Below, piece after piece: positions 22,546 through 31,433 of a DNA stretch of 64,000 nucleotides. The number at the start of each line of letters is the position of its first letter. The first letter of the stretch is position 1. The notes below the pieces were generated by a model, which saw only the letters and a list, made by a program, of their open reading frames with translations, searched no databases and was not told where the DNA came from. The stretch comes from Deinococcus sonorensis KR-87. Lineage in GTDB: Bacteria > Deinococcota > Deinococci > Deinococcales > Deinococcaceae. The position numbers were made by a program, and so were the translations under genes. The stretch spans positions 2,447,501 through 2,511,500 of the forward strand of contig NZ_CP158299.1 in NCBI RefSeq assembly GCF_040256395.1, written 5' to 3'.

Positions 22546-24576
22546 ATGAACCGGCTCGCACAGGAAACCAGTCCGTATCTGCGGCAGCACGACAGCAACC
22601 CGGTGGACTGGTACCCCTGGGGCGAGGCGGCCTTCGAGGCGGCCCGCACCCAGGACCGCCCGATCCTGCTGTCGGTGGGCTACTCCACCTGCCACTGGTG
22701 CCACGTGATGGCCCACGAGAGCTTCGAGGACGAGGTGACGGCGGCCGAGATGAACCGCGACTTCGTGTGCGTGAAGGTGGACCGCGAGGAGCGCCCCGAC
22801 GTGGACGCGATCTACATGAGCGCGGTGCAGGCCATGACCGGGTCCGGCGGCTGGCCGATGACCGTGTTCCTGACCCCGGACCTGCGCCCCTTCTACGCCG
22901 GCACCTACTTCCCGCCGCACGACATGCAGGGCATGCCGGCCTTCCGGCGGGTGCTGGCTTCGGTGGCAGGCGCCTGGGCCGAGCAGCGCGACAAGCTGGA
23001 GGGCAATGCCGAGGCGCTGAGCGCCCACATCCGCGAGACCAGCCAGCCGCGCGCCGGGGAGCTGGACCTGCCGCCGGACCTGCTGCCCGAGTCGGTGGCG
23101 CGCATCGCCCGCACCTTTGACCCGCAGCACGGCGGCTTCGGAGGCGCGCCCAAGTTTCCCTCGCCCACCACCCTGCGCTTCCTGCTGACCCGCCCGGACG
23201 GACAGGCGATGGCGCTCGCCACCCTGCGGCACATGCTGGCGGGCGGCATCTATGACCAGCTGGGCGGCGGCTTTCACCGCTACAGCGTGGACGCGCACTG
23301 GGGGGTGCCGCACTTTGAGAAGATGCTCTACGACAATGCCCAGCTCACCCAGGTGCTGATGCAGGCGTGGCAGCTGAGCGGCGACGCAACGTTCCTCCAG
23401 GGCGCGGAGCAGACCCTGGCCTACCTCGAACGTGAGATGCGCCACCCGCAGGGCGGCTACTACAGCGCCCAGGACGCCGATTCCGAGGGCATTGAGGGCA
23501 AGTTCTTCGTGTGGACGCCGCAGGAGACGCAGGCCCTGCTGGCCGACGACGCCGAGCTGTTCAACCGGGCCTACGGCGTGAACGCGGCCGGCAACTTCAT
23601 GGACCCGCACCACCCGCAATTCGGTCGGCGCTCGGTGCTGCACCTCGCGCACCCATTGGAAGAGCTGGCGGCCGACCTGAACCGGCCGCTGCCGGAACTG
23701 GAGCAGCGGCTGGAGCGGGCCAGGGCCACCCTGCTGGCCGCGCGGGAACAGCGGGTGCATCCCGGCACCGACGACAAGATCCTGACCAGCTGGAACGGCC
23801 TGATGCTCAGCGCCCTCGCGGACGCCGCCCGGCTCACCGGCGACGATCGGTACCTCCAGCGGGCCCGTCAGAACCGCGACTTCATCCTGAGCCACATGGC
23901 CGGGCCGGACGGCTCGCTGCTGCACAGCTTCAAGGACGGCGAGGCGCGGGTGGCGGGCCTGCTGGAAGACCAGGCGATCTACGCGCTGGGGCTGGTGTCG
24001 CTGTACCAGGCGGGCGGCGACCTCACCGATCTGGCCCGCGCCCGGACGCTGTGGCGGTACATCCTGGCGCACCACTGGGACGAGGAGGCCGGGGTGTTCT
24101 ACAGCACGCCGGCAGCGGGCGCCGACCTGATCGCTCGCCGGGCCGAGGGGTTCGACGCCGCCGTGCTGGCCCCGCACCCGGCGGCCGCCCAGCTGGCCGT
24201 CTGGATGGCCCGCTACGACCAGGACGAGGACGCGGCCCGGATTGCCCGGCGCGCCGTTCAGAGCTACGGCGCCGAACTGGCGGCGGCGCCGGGCGGCATG
24301 GGTGGCCTGCTGCTGGCCGCTGCCCACCTGGCGGCGCCCGAGCAGGAGGTGGCGATCCTGGGCACACCGGCCGCCCGTCACCCGCTGGAGCGGGAGTTGG
24401 CCCGGCATGCCCTGCCGTTTGTGCTGATCGCGCCGGCCGAGCAGGCGGGTGGTCTGCCGGTGCTGGAGGAGCGCGGCGGAGAGGGTGTGGCGTATGTGTG
24501 CCGGGGCCGCGCCTGCGAGCTGCCGGCCCGCGACGTGCCCACCCTCAGGCAGCAGCTGGAGGCCCTACACGGCTGA
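22546..24576 (+). CDS. YyaL/DUF255 thioredoxin-domain protein (SPATA20-like)
   Basis: 676 residues. The N-terminal third is a thioredoxin-like domain recognised by [32 protein letters not shown] (CHWC as the redox pair), [11 protein letters not shown] and [12 protein letters not shown]. The remainder resembles an alpha/alpha-barrel of the N-acylglucosamine 2-epimerase type ([62 protein letters not shown]). Widespread but its substrate is not known. TAGCCT (22534-22539) ends 6 nt before the ATG, implying a leaderless mRNA. Confidence 0.92.
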   Translation: MNRLAQETSPYLRQHDSNPVDWYPWGEAAFEAARTQDRPILLSVGYSTCHWCHVMAHESFEDEVTAAEMNRDFVCVKVDREERPDVDAIYMSAVQAMTGSGGWPMTVFLTPDLRPFYAGTYFPPHDMQGMPAFRRVLASVAGAWAEQRDKLEGNAEALSAHIRETSQPRAGELDLPPDLLPESVARIARTFDPQHGGFGGAPKFPSPTTLRFLLTRPDGQAMALATLRHMLAGGIYDQLGGGFHRYSVDAHWGVPHFEKMLYDNAQLTQVLMQAWQLSGDATFLQGAEQTLAYLEREMRHPQGGYYSAQDADSEGIEGKFFVWTPQETQALLADDAELFNRAYGVNAAGNFMDPHHPQFGRRSVLHLAHPLEELAADLNRPLPELEQRLERARATLLAAREQRVHPGTDDKILTSWNGLMLSALADAARLTGDDRYLQRARQNRDFILSHMAGPDGSLLHSFKDGEARVAGLLEDQAIYALGLVSLYQAGGDLTDLARARTLWRYILAHHWDEEAGVFYSTPAAGADLIARRAEGFDAAVLAPHPAAAQLAVWMARYDQDEDAARIARRAVQSYGAELAAAPGGMGGLLLAAAHLAAPEQEVAILGTPAARHPLERELARHALPFVLIAPAEQAGGLPVLEERGGEGVAYVCRGRACELPARDVPTLRQQLEALHG

Positions 24577-24628
24577 TTGAGACGCGGGCCGGGAACCTCC
24601 GGACCCTTCAGGCCCTATGCTGTAGCGG

Positions 24629-26236
24629 ATGTTGCTCGCGTTTCTGGCGTTTGTGGTGGTGCTGGCAGGAGTGGTGGCCTACGCCGCCGACAATATTGGA
24701 CGGCGGGTGGGCCGCAAGCACCTGCGTCTGTTCGGACTGCGCCCCAAGACCACCGCGCTGCTGGTGGCGGTGGCGGCGGGGATGGGCATCAGTCTGCTGA
24801 GCCTGCTGGCGTTCTTCGTGCTCAACCGTCAGGCGATCCGCAACATTGAGCAGGCCGATCAGCTGCGCGTGGAACTGCGCGGCCTCAAGCGCGACGTGAT
24901 CAAGGTGCAGGCCGGGCTGAAGACGGCGCAGAAGGAGCGCGACGAGGCCAACAGCAAGGCCAGACTGGCGGGCGCGTCCGCCAGTCTGGCGCAGGCGCAG
25001 TACGACACGGCCAACAGCGAGCTGCAGGACGCGCGCGCGACCACGAAGCGGCTGGAGACCCAGGCCCAGGCGCTCCGGGAGCGTGTTCAGGCGCTGACTA
25101 CTCTGCGCAGCAGCCTGGAAGCGCAGGCCAAGCGCAATCAGGCGGCGCTGACCGCCTCGCACGAGCAGTTGGCGCGCGCGCAGGCGCAGGTGCACGAGCT
25201 GGACGGCCGGCTCGGCACCGTGCAGCAGCAGATTGCGGTGCTGGACCAGCGCAATCTGGAGGCCGGTCAGGCGACGGCCGCCGCCGAGGCGCGCGCCCAG
25301 CAGGCCCAGCAGCAGGCGGCTCAGCTGCAGCAGCAGGTGGGGACGCTGCAGGCCTCCAGCCGGCAGCTCAGCGCCCAGCGCGACCAGCTGACAACGCAGC
25401 GCGATCAACTCAAGGCGCAGCGTGACCAGCTGGCGGCGCAGCGCAATCAGCTGCAGGCCGAGCGCACCCGGCTGGCGGCTGAGCGGGACCGCATTCGCAA
25501 GGATGTGGCCGGCCTGCAGCAGGTGGTGGCGGGCCTTAAGGCGCAGAGTCAGGCGCTGCAGGCCGACAATGCCACCCTGCGGCGCAACCTGAGCAGCTCC
25601 CAGGCGGACGTCACCCGGCTGGAGGACGAGTACACCCGGGCCACCAGCGAGCTGAGCGCGACCCGCAACGCCGAGCTGATCTTCCCCAAGAATGCCATCG
25701 TGTACGGCGCGGTGGTGCCGACCGTCCGCAACCTCGACACGTTCCTGCAGCAGGCGGACGCGGCGGCGCAGAGCAAGGGCATCCGCAGCAGCCCGGCGGT
25801 GCGGCTGTCCGTGCCGGCCCGGCAGGCGCTGGAGACCACGCTGCGGACCCTCAACGCCAGCACCTATGTGCTGTGCCGCTCGCAGGGCAACGCGGCGGCC
25901 ACCTCCGCAGTGGACCTCAGCTGCGCGGCGCAGCCGAACACCGTGCTGTATCCGCACGGCAGCGTGATCCGTCAGGTGCGGGTGTCGCTGCAGATCAGCA
26001 ACGAGGCGCTGCGCTCGCAGCTGCAGGACCTGATGTCGGCGGCGATCCTCGACCTGACGCGCCGGGGTGTGCCGCTGGAGTACGTGCTGAACAACAGCCT
26101 GGACACCAGCGACCTGCTGAGCGTGCTGAACCGGCTGGCCGCCCGGGGCGGCAGCAGCGCCGTGATCGGCGTGATGCCGAAAGCCGACGTGCGTCCCGGC
26201 AGCCGGGTGGACCTCTACGCCGATCTGGTGCAGTAA
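24629..26236 (+). CDS. DUF3084 membrane-anchored coiled-coil protein
   Basis: 535 residues: two N-terminal membrane segments (residues 1-20 and about 45-68) with a short loop GRRVGRKHLRLFGLRPK, a long coiled coil (about 70-350) rich in Gln/Ala/Arg with repeated QRDQL units (for example SAQRDQLTTQRDQLKAQRDQL), and a folded C-terminal domain (IFPKNAIVYGAVVPTVRNLD onwards). The family also occurs in cyanobacteria; function unknown. TATGCT (24616-24621) ends 7 nt before the ATG. A strong terminator follows. The architecture suggests an envelope spacer or scaffold, by inference. Confidence 0.88.
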   Translation: MLLAFLAFVVVLAGVVAYAADNIGRRVGRKHLRLFGLRPKTTALLVAVAAGMGISLLSLLAFFVLNRQAIRNIEQADQLRVELRGLKRDVIKVQAGLKTAQKERDEANSKARLAGASASLAQAQYDTANSELQDARATTKRLETQAQALRERVQALTTLRSSLEAQAKRNQAALTASHEQLARAQAQVHELDGRLGTVQQQIAVLDQRNLEAGQATAAAEARAQQAQQQAAQLQQQVGTLQASSRQLSAQRDQLTTQRDQLKAQRDQLAAQRNQLQAERTRLAAERDRIRKDVAGLQQVVAGLKAQSQALQADNATLRRNLSSSQADVTRLEDEYTRATSELSATRNAELIFPKNAIVYGAVVPTVRNLDTFLQQADAAAQSKGIRSSPAVRLSVPARQALETTLRTLNASTYVLCRSQGNAAATSAVDLSCAAQPNTVLYPHGSVIRQVRVSLQISNEALRSQLQDLMSAAILDLTRRGVPLEYVLNNSLDTSDLLSVLNRLAARGGSSAVIGVMPKADVRPGSRVDLYADLVQ

Positions 26237-26244
26237 GCCGAAAG

Positions 26245-26288
26245 GAGAGGCGGGACGTCCAAGCACTGGACGTCCCGCCTCTCTTTTT
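26245..26288 (+). terminator. Strong intrinsic terminator after DUF3084 gene
   Basis: A 17-bp stem (26245-26261 with 26267-26283), 5-nt loop AGCAC, then TTTTT at 26284-26288. The convergent bamA gene ends 12 bp further on. Confidence 0.85.
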
Positions 26289-26299
26289 CCGTCAGGGCC

Positions 26300-28942
26300 T
26301 TACCAGACCGGCCCAAGGCGGAAGTGGAACTTGCTGCTGCCGGTCTGCGGGCTGAAGCCGTAGTCGAAGCGCACCTGCGCCAGCGGCGTGTTGTTGAAGC
26401 CCAGGTTCAGCTGGGCGCCCAGGCCCACGGCGTAGTGCAGGGTGATGGCGTCGCCGGCGTTCCAGGCGGTGCCGGCATCCACGAAGGCAATGCCGTACAG
26501 GCCCTGCGCGATGCTGTTGCTGACGTTGAAGTCGTAGCGATACTCGGCGCTGCTGGTGATGTAGTTGGTGCCGCTGAAGGCGCCCGCGTCATAGCCGCGC
26601 AGCTCATAGGCCGGGTTCACGTTCGAGTAGCCGACCGAGAATTTGGTGCCGGGAGGCGGCGTGCCGATCAAGGTGCCGGTGTTGACGCGCACCGCGAACG
26701 CCTGCTGCTTCTGCTCGGTGCCGAAGCCCTTGGTCAGCGTCTTGCCCAGGCCGTAGTAGGTGCTGGCGCCGCCCTCCAGCTTGGTCCAGCTGAGCGGGTC
26801 GGTGCCGCTGCGCCCGAAGCCGTAGCCGGCCGACACGCTGGCGCGCACGCCGCCGGTAGGGAAGTCCGGCGTGACGGTCGTGTCGTAGCTCAGGCCGGTG
26901 CCGACCACGGTGGTCAGGTTGTTCTTGGGCAGCAGGGCCTTTGCCACGTCATCCGAGGCCGCGATCGGCTTGGGCGTGGCGGTGGGGTTGGCGGCGTTGG
27001 CGGCCACCGCGTCGGTGTCGGCCGTCTTCTCGCCAGCGGTCTGCTTCTCCAGGTAGTAGGTGCTGTACTGGGTGTTGACGCCGACGCTGGCCGAGAGGCT
27101 GGTGGTCAGGTTGCGGCCCACGTTGACTCCGAAGCCGGTGGTGCGCACCGTGTAGTCGCGCAGGGTGTCCTGGCCGGCCGCGTGCGCCTGCGGCACGCCC
27201 TGGGTGGTGTCGGAGGTGCCGGCGGTCGTGTAGGTGAGCGCGTTGTTGCCGGACGCGTTGCTGCCCGCGTTGAGCGTGAGGCGGGTGCGGTTGGTGCGGA
27301 AGTCCAGGAAGTCGATGTCGAGCCAGGGAATGGTGTACGCGAGGTTGCCGCTCAGTGACTGGCCGGCGTCGTTGGCCCCGGCCGTGACCCCGGCGTTCAG
27401 GGTGTGGCCCAGCCCGAACAGGTTGTTGTTCTGGTACTCCAGGGTGCCGCTGAAGCCGCTCAGGCTGTCGTACTGCAGCCCCACCGGAATGCTGCGCGAG
27501 CCGCTCACCTCCGACACGCTGATCACGTAAGTCAGGTTCTCGGGGGTCTTCGGATCGGCGGCCTTGGTGGTCACGCCGGTCACGCGCACCACACCCAGCG
27601 CGGTGATGCGGTCCAGGGCGCTGCGGAAGGCCTTCTCGTTGTAGAGCCCGCCCGCGGCCGGCAGCTCTCTCGTCAGCACCCGCTCCTGGGTGTTCTTCTT
27701 GCCGGTCCACTGGATCTCGTACCCGGCCACCCGCGCCTCGTGGATGGTGTAGGTCAGCACGCCATCCTTGAAGCTCACGGCGTCGCGGGTGCTGATGTCG
27801 TTGCCCGCCTTGCGGTACAGGTCGCGCACGGCGATGAAGTCGCTCTCCGCCAGCTGGCGCGAGAAGATGTCGCCCACCTTCGTCTTGACGGCCGCCTGCA
27901 GCTGTGCGGTGGGAATGGCGGTGTTGCCGGCGAAGCGGATCTCCTTGACCGGCCCGCTGACCGCGTCGGCCACCCCGAACAGCACCGTGACGCGGTTCGG
28001 CACCGTGGGGTCCGCCGCCTGCAGCGCGAAGCCCACCGACTTGCCGGTGCGGTTCGACAGCGCCCGCACGTCCTGCTCCAGCACGCTCAGGCTCGGCACG
28101 CCGCCGGCCTTGGTCCGGAGCGTGGCCGCGTCGGTGGCGCTCAGGCCCAGGTTCGACAGGTCCACGCCCGCCACCTGCCCCTCCACCACGCTGATCTTCA
28201 GCACGCCGTCCTGCAGGCTGTTGCCGGCCGGGTTTACGCCGCTGGCGAGGTAGCCGGCCGCCTGATAGGCGTCCTGAATCTGCTGCACCCCGGCGAAATA
28301 CACCTCAGGGGTGAACTTCTTGGCGTCGTAGAGCGGCTTGAACGCCGACACCACCGTGTCCTTGGGCAGCAGGGTGCTGCCGCTCACCTCGATGCGCTTG
28401 ATCGGCGCGGTCTCGTCGATCACGTAAGTCAGGTCCACCGTGCCGTCAGCAGCCGCCTTGGTCTGGGTGCTGATGTTCGGCGCGAAGGGGTAGCCCTGGG
28501 CGCGGTAGTTCTCGGCCAGCGCCTGCTTGGACTGGTCGATCCGCGCGGTGTTGAGGGTGGCGCCCGGCGCGATGTTCAGCACGTTGCCCAGCGAGGTCTT
28601 GAAGTCGTCTGCCGGCAGGAAGGTCATGCCGGTGACGGCGACGCTCTTGATGACCGGATTGGCCACCACTGTCAGCGTCAGGACGTTCTGCCCGTTCGCG
28701 CTGCTGAGTTTCGCAGAAGCGGTCTTCACGTAGCCGGTGGCCAGGGCGTCCTGTTCCACCTGCCGCAGGTTCACGCTGGACAGCGCCGCGCCCGGCTGCA
28801 CGCTCAGGCTGGCCTTCAGAAAGTTGGCGAGCAGGTCGGTGGTGCCCTGGACCGTGACGTCGGTGAGGGTGGCGGCCTGTTGGGCCAGCGCGACGGGCGC
28901 GCTGAGGGCCACCGTGATGGCCAGGGTCAATGGGGTACGCAT
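26300..28942 (-). CDS. bamA: Outer-membrane assembly protein BamA (Omp85)
   Basis: Inserts beta-barrel proteins into the outer membrane. 880 residues: signal peptide (MRTPLTLAITVALSAPVALAQ), several POTRA repeats to about residue 520 (GYVKTASAKLSS, GYPFAPNIST, GYLASGVNPAG turns; EIRFAGNTAIPTAQL near 330), and a C-terminal 16-strand-type barrel (SIPVGLQYDSLSGFSGTLEYQNNN onwards; YELRGYDAGAFSGTNYI matches the conserved VRGY/F loop). The final residues FHFRLGPVW end in Trp rather than the Phe usual in proteobacterial barrels. Its presence fits the outer-membrane-bearing envelope of Deinococcus. ATG 28942 has AGGAGGAAGA directly upstream. Confidence 0.93.
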   Translation of the reverse strand: MRTPLTLAITVALSAPVALAQQAATLTDVTVQGTTDLLANFLKASLSVQPGAALSSVNLRQVEQDALATGYVKTASAKLSSANGQNVLTLTVVANPVIKSVAVTGMTFLPADDFKTSLGNVLNIAPGATLNTARIDQSKQALAENYRAQGYPFAPNISTQTKAAADGTVDLTYVIDETAPIKRIEVSGSTLLPKDTVVSAFKPLYDAKKFTPEVYFAGVQQIQDAYQAAGYLASGVNPAGNSLQDGVLKISVVEGQVAGVDLSNLGLSATDAATLRTKAGGVPSLSVLEQDVRALSNRTGKSVGFALQAADPTVPNRVTVLFGVADAVSGPVKEIRFAGNTAIPTAQLQAAVKTKVGDIFSRQLAESDFIAVRDLYRKAGNDISTRDAVSFKDGVLTYTIHEARVAGYEIQWTGKKNTQERVLTRELPAAGGLYNEKAFRSALDRITALGVVRVTGVTTKAADPKTPENLTYVISVSEVSGSRSIPVGLQYDSLSGFSGTLEYQNNNLFGLGHTLNAGVTAGANDAGQSLSGNLAYTIPWLDIDFLDFRTNRTRLTLNAGSNASGNNALTYTTAGTSDTTQGVPQAHAAGQDTLRDYTVRTTGFGVNVGRNLTTSLSASVGVNTQYSTYYLEKQTAGEKTADTDAVAANAANPTATPKPIAASDDVAKALLPKNNLTTVVGTGLSYDTTVTPDFPTGGVRASVSAGYGFGRSGTDPLSWTKLEGGASTYYGLGKTLTKGFGTEQKQQAFAVRVNTGTLIGTPPPGTKFSVGYSNVNPAYELRGYDAGAFSGTNYITSSAEYRYDFNVSNSIAQGLYGIAFVDAGTAWNAGDAITLHYAVGLGAQLNLGFNNTPLAQVRFDYGFSPQTGSSKFHFRLGPVW

Positions 28943-29120
28943 TCTTCCTCCTGAAGACTCTCATGAAATGTCAGTCGCCGCCGTGGCATACGGTGCGCAT
29001 GATCTCAGGTGTCACATTCGTGGCTGTAGCCCTGAGAATCGTGAAGTTTGGTTGACCGGCTGTTGACGCGCGAGCACGTGCGGTTGTTCCGGCCTGGCGG
29101 GCGGGCCACAATGGTGCCCT

Positions 29121-29789
29121 ATGAGTCTGACAGAGGTCCTGGAACGCCTGAGGGCGGCTGAGCAGCAGGCGGGGCGTCCGACCGGCTCGGTGCGGCTGGT
29201 TGCGGTCAGCAAAGGGCAGCCGCTGGAGCGCATCCGCGAGCAGGTGCTGGCGCGGGGCCACTTCCCGCTGGCCGAGAACCGGGGCCAGGAACTGCGCGAC
29301 AAGGCGGCCCAGCTGGGCCCGGAGGTGGAGTGGCACTTCATCGGACCGCTGCAGCGCAACAAGATCAAGTACCTGCGCCCGGTGCGGCTGATTCACACCA
29401 TTGAGACGCTGTGGCAGGCCGAGGCACTGGCAGAGGCGGCCCACGGCTGGGGCCATGCCCCGGAGCTGCTGCTGCAGCGGCACAACGGCGAGGCCCAGAA
29501 GCACGGTTCAGACCCGCACGAGCTGCCGGGCCTGCTGCGGGCGGTGCAGGACACCGGCCTGACGGTGCGCGGCCTGATGACCATGGCCCCCTACGGCGAC
29601 CCGCAGCGGGCCGAACAGGTGTTCGCTGACACGGCCCGGCAGGCGCATGACCTGGGCCTGGGCGAGCTGAGCATGGGCATGAGCGACGACTTCCCGCTGG
29701 CGGTGCAGTACGGCGCGACGCTGGTGCGGGTGGGCCGGCTGCTGTTCGAGGACGACCCGGCTGCACACCCTGGCGCGCTCATCGGCTAG
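29121..29789 (+). CDS. YggS-family PLP homeostasis protein
   Basis: Single-domain TIM-barrel protein that binds pyridoxal 5'-phosphate and buffers it without known catalysis. 222 residues; the PLP lysine is in [14 protein letters not shown], followed by [31 protein letters not shown] and the phosphate-binding [28 protein letters not shown]. It often neighbours division genes such as sepF and divIVA, and here divIVA follows. CACAAT precedes the ATG by 8 nt. The stop codon TAG at 29787 is the start of the TAGACT promoter hexamer of the next transcript. Confidence 0.93.
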   Translation: MSLTEVLERLRAAEQQAGRPTGSVRLVAVSKGQPLERIREQVLARGHFPLAENRGQELRDKAAQLGPEVEWHFIGPLQRNKIKYLRPVRLIHTIETLWQAEALAEAAHGWGHAPELLLQRHNGEAQKHGSDPHELPGLLRAVQDTGLTVRGLMTMAPYGDPQRAEQVFADTARQAHDLGLGELSMGMSDDFPLAVQYGATLVRVGRLLFEDDPAAHPGALIG

Positions 29790-29799
29790 ACTGGGTGCC

Positions 29800-29865
29800 A
29801 TGAACCGCGAGCTGAACTTCGGCCGGGCCGCCCCGGTCCCGGGCGTCCGGGGGTGGGCGGGATGA
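29800..29865 (+). CDS. 21-codon leader ORF coupled to divIVA
   Basis: ATG at 29800, stop TGA at 29863-29865, encoding MNRELNFGRAAPVPGVRGWA plus a final Gly. TAGACT (29787-29792) ends exactly 7 nt before the ATG, the same spacing seen for leaderless genes here, and the stop overlaps the divIVA ATG as ATGA. The promoter would therefore start RNA at this small ORF, with divIVA reached by re-initiation. No family recognised; it may act only as a coupling leader. Confidence 0.5.
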   Translation: MNRELNFGRAAPVPGVRGWAG

Positions 29866-30587
29866 AATACACCCCGCTGGACGTCCGTCACCAGGAGTTC
29901 CCCGGCACCATGGGCGGGTACCGGCGCCCGGAAGTCCGCGCCTTCCTGAGTGAACTGGCCGACGACATCGAAACGCTGCTGCACAGCCGGCAGGACATCA
30001 TCGAGCATGTCCGGGCGCTGGAAACCCGGCTAGAGGAGTACCGCCAGAACGAGGACGACCTGCGCCGCGCGGTGGTGAGCGCCGAGCGCATCGGCCAGGA
30101 GCTGCGCGAGAACGCCCGCAAGGAAGCGGAGCTGATCGTCTCCAAGGCCGACAGCTACCGCGAGCAGGTCACGCGCGAGGGCGAGCAGCTGGCCGCTGCG
30201 CTGGAGACGCAGCACCAGGCGCGCTCCAATGAGCTGGAGGCCGTCCAGCGCGCCCGCAGCACTGAGCTGGAGGCCAGCTATCAGGCCCGCTTCGCCGAGC
30301 TGGAAGCGGCGTACCAGCGCCGTCATCACGAACTGGAGCAGGGCTTCAACGTCCGGGCCAGCCAGCTGGAGCACCAGTACACCGCGCGGCACAACGAGCT
30401 CAGCGGCCTGCTGACCCACGCGCGTCAGGAGTACGTGCAGTTCCTGTCGCAGTACCGGACCCTCGTCGGCTCGTTCCACGACCTGGCGGCCCAGCATCCG
30501 GTGCCGGAACCGGGCCTGTCGCCGGCACCGGCCGCGGCTGAGGCGGCGCCCAGCAATGCGCGCGTCGAGGAACAGCAGTTCGTCTGA
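29862..30587 (+). CDS. divIVA: DivIVA-domain protein with hendecad coiled coil
   Basis: Pole/septum-marking scaffold protein. 241 residues. The N-terminal lipid-binding domain reads MKYTPLDVRHQEFPGTMGGY with RPEVRAFL. A first coiled coil covers about 30-105. Then come six successive 11-residue units: QHQARSNELEA, VQRARSTELEA, SYQARFAELEA, AYQRRHHELEQ, GFNVRASQLEH, QYTARHNELSG (about 108-173). The C-terminus is Pro/Ala-rich and disordered. ATG 29862 overlaps the leader ORF stop; a GTG at 29853 in frame is the alternative. A clear terminator follows. Confidence 0.9.
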   Translation: MKYTPLDVRHQEFPGTMGGYRRPEVRAFLSELADDIETLLHSRQDIIEHVRALETRLEEYRQNEDDLRRAVVSAERIGQELRENARKEAELIVSKADSYREQVTREGEQLAAALETQHQARSNELEAVQRARSTELEASYQARFAELEAAYQRRHHELEQGFNVRASQLEHQYTARHNELSGLLTHARQEYVQFLSQYRTLVGSFHDLAAQHPVPEPGLSPAPAAAEAAPSNARVEEQQFV

Positions 30588-30603
30588 CCAGCTGGCGTTC
30601 CCA

Positions 30604-30628
30604 GGGTGCCTGCGGGCACCCTTTTCTT
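30604..30628 (+). terminator. Terminator after divIVA
   Basis: GGGTGCC-TGCG-GGCACCC (30604-30621) followed by TTTTCTT, 16 nt past the stop. Confidence 0.8.
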
Positions 30629-30649
30629 GGCCGATCATGACAAGCACGC

Positions 30650-30701
30650 TTGACATCGGCTGCACTGTCCGCCTACTGTGAATGTCAAGGAGAGTTGACA
30701 T
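30650..30701 (+). promoter_or_regulatory. Promoter and inverted-repeat operator of the ABC exporter operon
   Basis: TTGACA (30650-30655), 18-bp spacer, TACTGT (30674-30679). Just downstream ATGTCAA (30682-30688), GGAGAG, TTGACAT (30695-30701) form a perfect 7-bp inverted repeat spanning the ribosome binding site. The -35 itself is a third TTGACAT. The likely ligand is the XRE repressor encoded at 31218-31433; this is inference. Confidence 0.6.
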
Positions 30702-30780
30702 GCCCCAGTCGAGGAATGCTCCATCGTCCGTCGGTGCCCGCCCCCCCTGCAGCCCATCCCAAGGGCCGGTTCACCGGTGA
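30700..30780 (+). CDS. 26-codon ORF ahead of the membrane protein (leader or frameshifted N-terminus)
   Basis: ATG 30700 has a good ribosome binding site (AAGGAG, 30687-30692), yet the frame closes after 26 codons (MPQSRNAPSSVG...) with TGA at 30778-30780, which overlaps the GTG of the next gene as GTGA. A C7 tract at 30741-30747 lies inside it: one extra C would fuse this frame to the membrane protein. It is either a coupling leader peptide or the N-terminus of a frameshifted gene. Confidence 0.4.
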   Translation: MPQSRNAPSSVGARPPCSPSQGPVHR

Positions 30781-31193
30781 GCGCGGCCCGCAAGCGTCCG
30801 GCCACCCGGGACCGCCGCATCACCCGCGCCATGCTGGGCGGGGTCGGAGGCGCCGTGGCCGGTGGGCTGATCACCGTCATCTTCAGCGTACTGGCCCAGC
30901 AGCACCCCACAAGTTTCAACCGGGGGTTGGCGCTGGGTGGGGCGGTGGCGCTGCCGGTCAGCCTGCTGGTGATGGTGCTGGCCGGCTACCGGGAGATGGA
31001 CGAGTACGGCCGGCGGCTCCACCAGCAAGCCGCCGCCGTCGGCTTCCTGACCCTGATGGCGACCAGCGGCGTGCTGGCGATGGTGGAAGGGCACGGCTAC
31101 GGCCGGCTGCCGTTCTGGGCGCTGTATGTGGCGGGCATGCTCGGGTACGCCGCGGCCGTGATCTGGCTGAGCGTCAGGGGGCGCCAGTCTTGA
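30777..31193 (+). CDS. Four-helix membrane protein of the XRE/ABC operon
   Basis: 138 residues with a basic N-terminus (MSAARKRPATRDRRITRAML) and four hydrophobic segments: about residues 20-40, 50-68, 85-101 and 111-131. The pattern resembles small membrane proteins paired with XRE regulators in many bacterial operons. The GTG start overlaps the upstream 26-codon frame. The XRE regulator follows after 24 nt. No specific family or function is claimed. Confidence 0.75.
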   Translation: MSAARKRPATRDRRITRAMLGGVGGAVAGGLITVIFSVLAQQHPTSFNRGLALGGAVALPVSLLVMVLAGYREMDEYGRRLHQQAAAVGFLTLMATSGVLAMVEGHGYGRLPFWALYVAGMLGYAAAVIWLSVRGRQS

Positions 31194-31217
31194 GCGGCGG
31201 AACGCCCGCCGAACCGG

Positions 31218-31433
31218 ATGCGTAATCACATTCGGGCGCGGCGCACCGAGCGCGGCTGGACCCAGGCGGACCTGGCCGAGCGGCTGGATGTGTCGCGCCA
31301 GACGGTGAACGCTCTGGAGACCGGCCGCTACGACCCCAGCCTGCCCCTGGCCTTCCGGCTGGCCCGGCTGTTCGGGCAGAGCATCGAGCAGTTGTTTATC
31401 GAGGACGAGGAGACCCCCCATGTTGCAGATTGA
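31218..31433 (+). CDS. XRE-family HTH transcriptional regulator
   Basis: 71 residues, almost entirely one helix-turn-helix domain: NHIRARRTERGWTQADLAERLDVSRQTVNALETGRYDPS, with the recognition helix SRQTVNALE. This short YozG-like form usually represses its own operon. Its end overlaps the ABC ATPase start by 14 bp. The likely operator is the inverted repeat at 30682-30701. Confidence 0.9.
   Translation: MRNHIRARRTERGWTQADLAERLDVSRQTVNALETGRYDPSLPLAFRLARLFGQSIEQLFIEDEETPHVAD

Noticed and set aside
22510..26266. Long minus-strand frames opposite the YyaL and DUF3084 genes
   Set aside because: Same GC-driven shadow effect; no ribosome binding sites or recognisable domains.
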